DNA of 36,379 nt from Clostridia bacterium. Lineage in GTDB: Bacteria; Bacillota_A; Clostridia; Christensenellales; Aristaeellaceae. The DNA lies in assembly GCA_017464225.1 (NCBI GenBank), contig JAFUDW010000139.1, positions 1 through 36,379 of the forward strand. Direction: 5' to 3'. The first letter of the stretch is position 1. Each line of letters starts with the position of its first letter. Positions 34,273 to 36,379 of this stretch are shown in pieces. The position numbers were made by a program, and so were the translations under genes. The notes under the pieces are model-generated. The model worked only from the letters and a program-made list of their open reading frames with translations, searched no databases and was not told the origin of the DNA.

Positions 34273-35292
34273 ATGGATGTGGATGACCGCAAGCTGCGGA
34301 TATTGCAGGCCATTGTGGAGGATTACATCCTGAGCAATACCCCCGTGGGAAGCCGGACGCTGAGCAAAACCTGCGGATTGGGCGTATCCAGCGCCACCAT
34401 CCGCAACGAAATGGCCGACTTGACCGATATGGGCTATCTGGTACAGCCCCATGTATCGGCGGGCCGCGTGCCCAGCGCCAAGGCCTATCGCCTGTACGTA
34501 ACGCAGCTGCGTCCCCGGGGCATGACCGAGCAGGAGCTGGACAGCGCCCGCCGGGCATTCAGCAGCCGGGTGCGCGATATCGAAAGCGTGGGCAGCCAGG
34601 GCGCGGCCGCCATCAGCGACCTGACCCATTACACAGCCCTGGTGCTTACCCCGCGGCAGAGCGATTTGAAGGTGCGCTCGCTGCACCTGATCCCCGTGGG
34701 CGGCGGCCGGGCGCTGCTGGTGATCGTCACCGACAGCGGCGTGATCCGGGATACCAGCATTCGCGTGTCCAGCCGCCTGGACGCTTCGGCGCTCTACACC
34801 ATCGGCCAGATGCTCACCCAGCGTATGCAGGGCCTGACGCTCAGGCAGATGCGCGAGATGCTCTACGGCTACGCGGCCAGCGGGGATGCCGACGCCCGGG
34901 TGTTGGGCGGCATTGCAGATCTGGCGGCCCAGGTGGAAAAGCAGACCGAGACCGACCGGATCACCGTGGGCGGCTCCCACAACATCCTGTACTATCCCGA
35001 GTATGCCGATGTCAGCGCGGCCCGCGCCTTCATGAACGCCCTGGAGGACAGGGACAGCCTGATGGGCCTGCTGCGGCCCCAGGAGGGCGGCGTTACCGTG
35101 CGCATCGGTCCCGAGACCGGCATAGAAGCCTTCCGGGAATGCTCGGTGATCACGGCTCCCTACCGGGTGGGCCGGGGCCATACCGGGGCCATCGCCATCG
35201 TGGGCCCCACGCGGATGCCCTACGCCCGGATGATGGATATGATGGGCATGTTCAGCCAGGAGCTGACAGCCGCCCTGTCCATAAAGGATTAA
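34273..35292 (+). CDS. hrcA: Heat-inducible transcription repressor HrcA
   Basis: 339 residues, the normal length. N-terminal winged helix (VDDRKLRILQAIVEDYI; GVSSATIRNEMADL) binds CIRCE; a GAF-like middle domain and a C-terminal helix bundle follow. ATG 34273 has GGAGGTGAG before it and lies after CIRCE; the upstream extension of the frame is not real. First gene of hrcA-grpE-dnaK. Confidence 0.97.
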   Translation: MDVDDRKLRILQAIVEDYILSNTPVGSRTLSKTCGLGVSSATIRNEMADLTDMGYLVQPHVSAGRVPSAKAYRLYVTQLRPRGMTEQELDSARRAFSSRVRDIESVGSQGAAAISDLTHYTALVLTPRQSDLKVRSLHLIPVGGGRALLVIVTDSGVIRDTSIRVSSRLDASALYTIGQMLTQRMQGLTLRQMREMLYGYAASGDADARVLGGIADLAAQVEKQTETDRITVGGSHNILYYPEYADVSAARAFMNALEDRDSLMGLLRPQEGGVTVRIGPETGIEAFRECSVITAPYRVGRGHTGAIAIVGPTRMPYARMMDMMGMFSQELTAALSIKD

Positions 35293-35305
35293 AGGAGAAT
35301 GGATT

Positions 35306-35862
35306 ATGAGCAAGAAGAAACCGATCCCGCCTGAGGAGATGCCGCAAGGCGCCGAAGCGCCCCTGGAGGATGGGGCTGTGGACGCGCAGGAGGCCGCTCC
35401 CGAGGATATCGAAGCCCTCAAGGCCGAATTGGAAGCCGCAAAGAAGCAGAGCGAGGAATACCTGAACATGGCCCAGCGCGTGCAGGCGGACTTTGAAAAC
35501 TTCCGCCGCCGCAATAACGCCGCCCGGGCCGACAGCTTTGAGGAAGGCGCAAGGGCTTTCATCACCACCATCCTGCCGGTGATGGATAACTTTGAGCGGG
35601 CCCTGGCCGTTGAAAGCCAGGACGAGGCGCTCAAGGAAGGCGTGAGCATGGTGTATCGCCAGCTCGGCGACGCGCTGGAAAAGCGCGGCGTCACGCCCAT
35701 CGACCGGCTGGGCGAAAAGTTTGACCCGAACCTTGAAAACGCAGTGATGCAGGGCACCGCGGAGGAGGGCGAGCCCGGTACGGTTTGCGCCGTGCTGCAG
35801 AAGGGCTACAAGCTGGGCGATTTTGTGCTCCGGCACGCCATGGTGAAGGTCGTTTCAGACTG

Positions 35863-35863
<1 letters not shown>
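35306..35863 (+). CDS. grpE: Nucleotide exchange factor GrpE
   Basis: 185-residue GrpE: an acidic disordered N-terminus (about 1-45), a long coiled-coil helix with RVQADFENFRRRN, and the C-terminal beta domain (GEKFDPNLENAVMQ; VLQKGYKLGDFVLRHAMV). It releases ADP from DnaK. Ribosome-binding site AAAGGAGAA. Follows hrcA by 13 bases. Confidence 0.97.

Positions 35864-36379
<516 letters not shown>

Overview
The window looks like chromosome of a moderately GC-rich (by eye a little under 60%) low-GC-type Gram-positive lineage, most likely an anaerobic gut or rumen Clostridia member (Christensenellales-like; the placement is inference). Reasons: strong AGGAGG ribosome-binding sites, sigma-A promoters of TTGACA/TATAAT type, a perfect CIRCE element before hrcA-grpE-dnaK, a holin-like type I toxin locus, and a thioredoxin-reductase-like flavoprotein without an NADPH motif.

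Layout. 1-6468: 3' part of a copper P-type ATPase, a small exported protein, an OmpR/histidine-kinase pair and a DUF2156-GNAT fusion. 6469-23077: a sulfur-amino-acid and peptide-uptake island: lysR-metA, metY with an SLC1-type transporter and ridA, a rearrangement scar (thiS fragment joined to an oppC fragment) followed by oppD-oppF, then a complete dipeptide ABC transporter, an M20 peptidase, two small unknown genes and an HpcH/HpaI aldolase. 23078-26579: tRNA-Ala(GGC), glgB and a drug/metabolite transporter. 26580-32370: uvrA with an SOS box, a type I toxin-antitoxin locus, and a DUF4867 gene overlapping mnmG. 32371-36379: a thioredoxin-reductase-like operon on the minus strand, then CIRCE-hrcA-grpE-dnaK (dnaK cut by the window end).

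The most unusual part is how the sulfur island appears to be regulated. Three transcription units (lysR-metA, metY, dpp) carry a LysR-type dyad ATAG/CTAT with T-N11-A geometry, and each begins with a short, well-initiated leader ORF. Two leaders (6548-6628 and 14383-14457) have Met/Cys codon runs followed by an intrinsic terminator and a mutually exclusive antiterminator, so they look like ribosome-mediated attenuators sensing Met/Cys-tRNA charging. The third leader, before metY, ends in UGA directly in front of a tRNA-Cys-like element (8717-8880). That element has complete acceptor, anticodon (GCA) and T arms and an encoded CCA, but its D-loop holds about 90 nt of three hairpins joined by a repeated linker. 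The tRNA acceptor strand overlaps two in-frame Cys codons just after the UGA. I recognise no described system with this arrangement.

Working model (inference): under Met/Cys shortage, stalled ribosomes permit transcription of lysR-metA and the peptide importer, the LysR protein adds DNA-level control, imported peptides or N-acyl amino acids are hydrolysed by the M20 enzyme, and MetA (Glu111, acetyl-CoA type) with MetY makes homocysteine.
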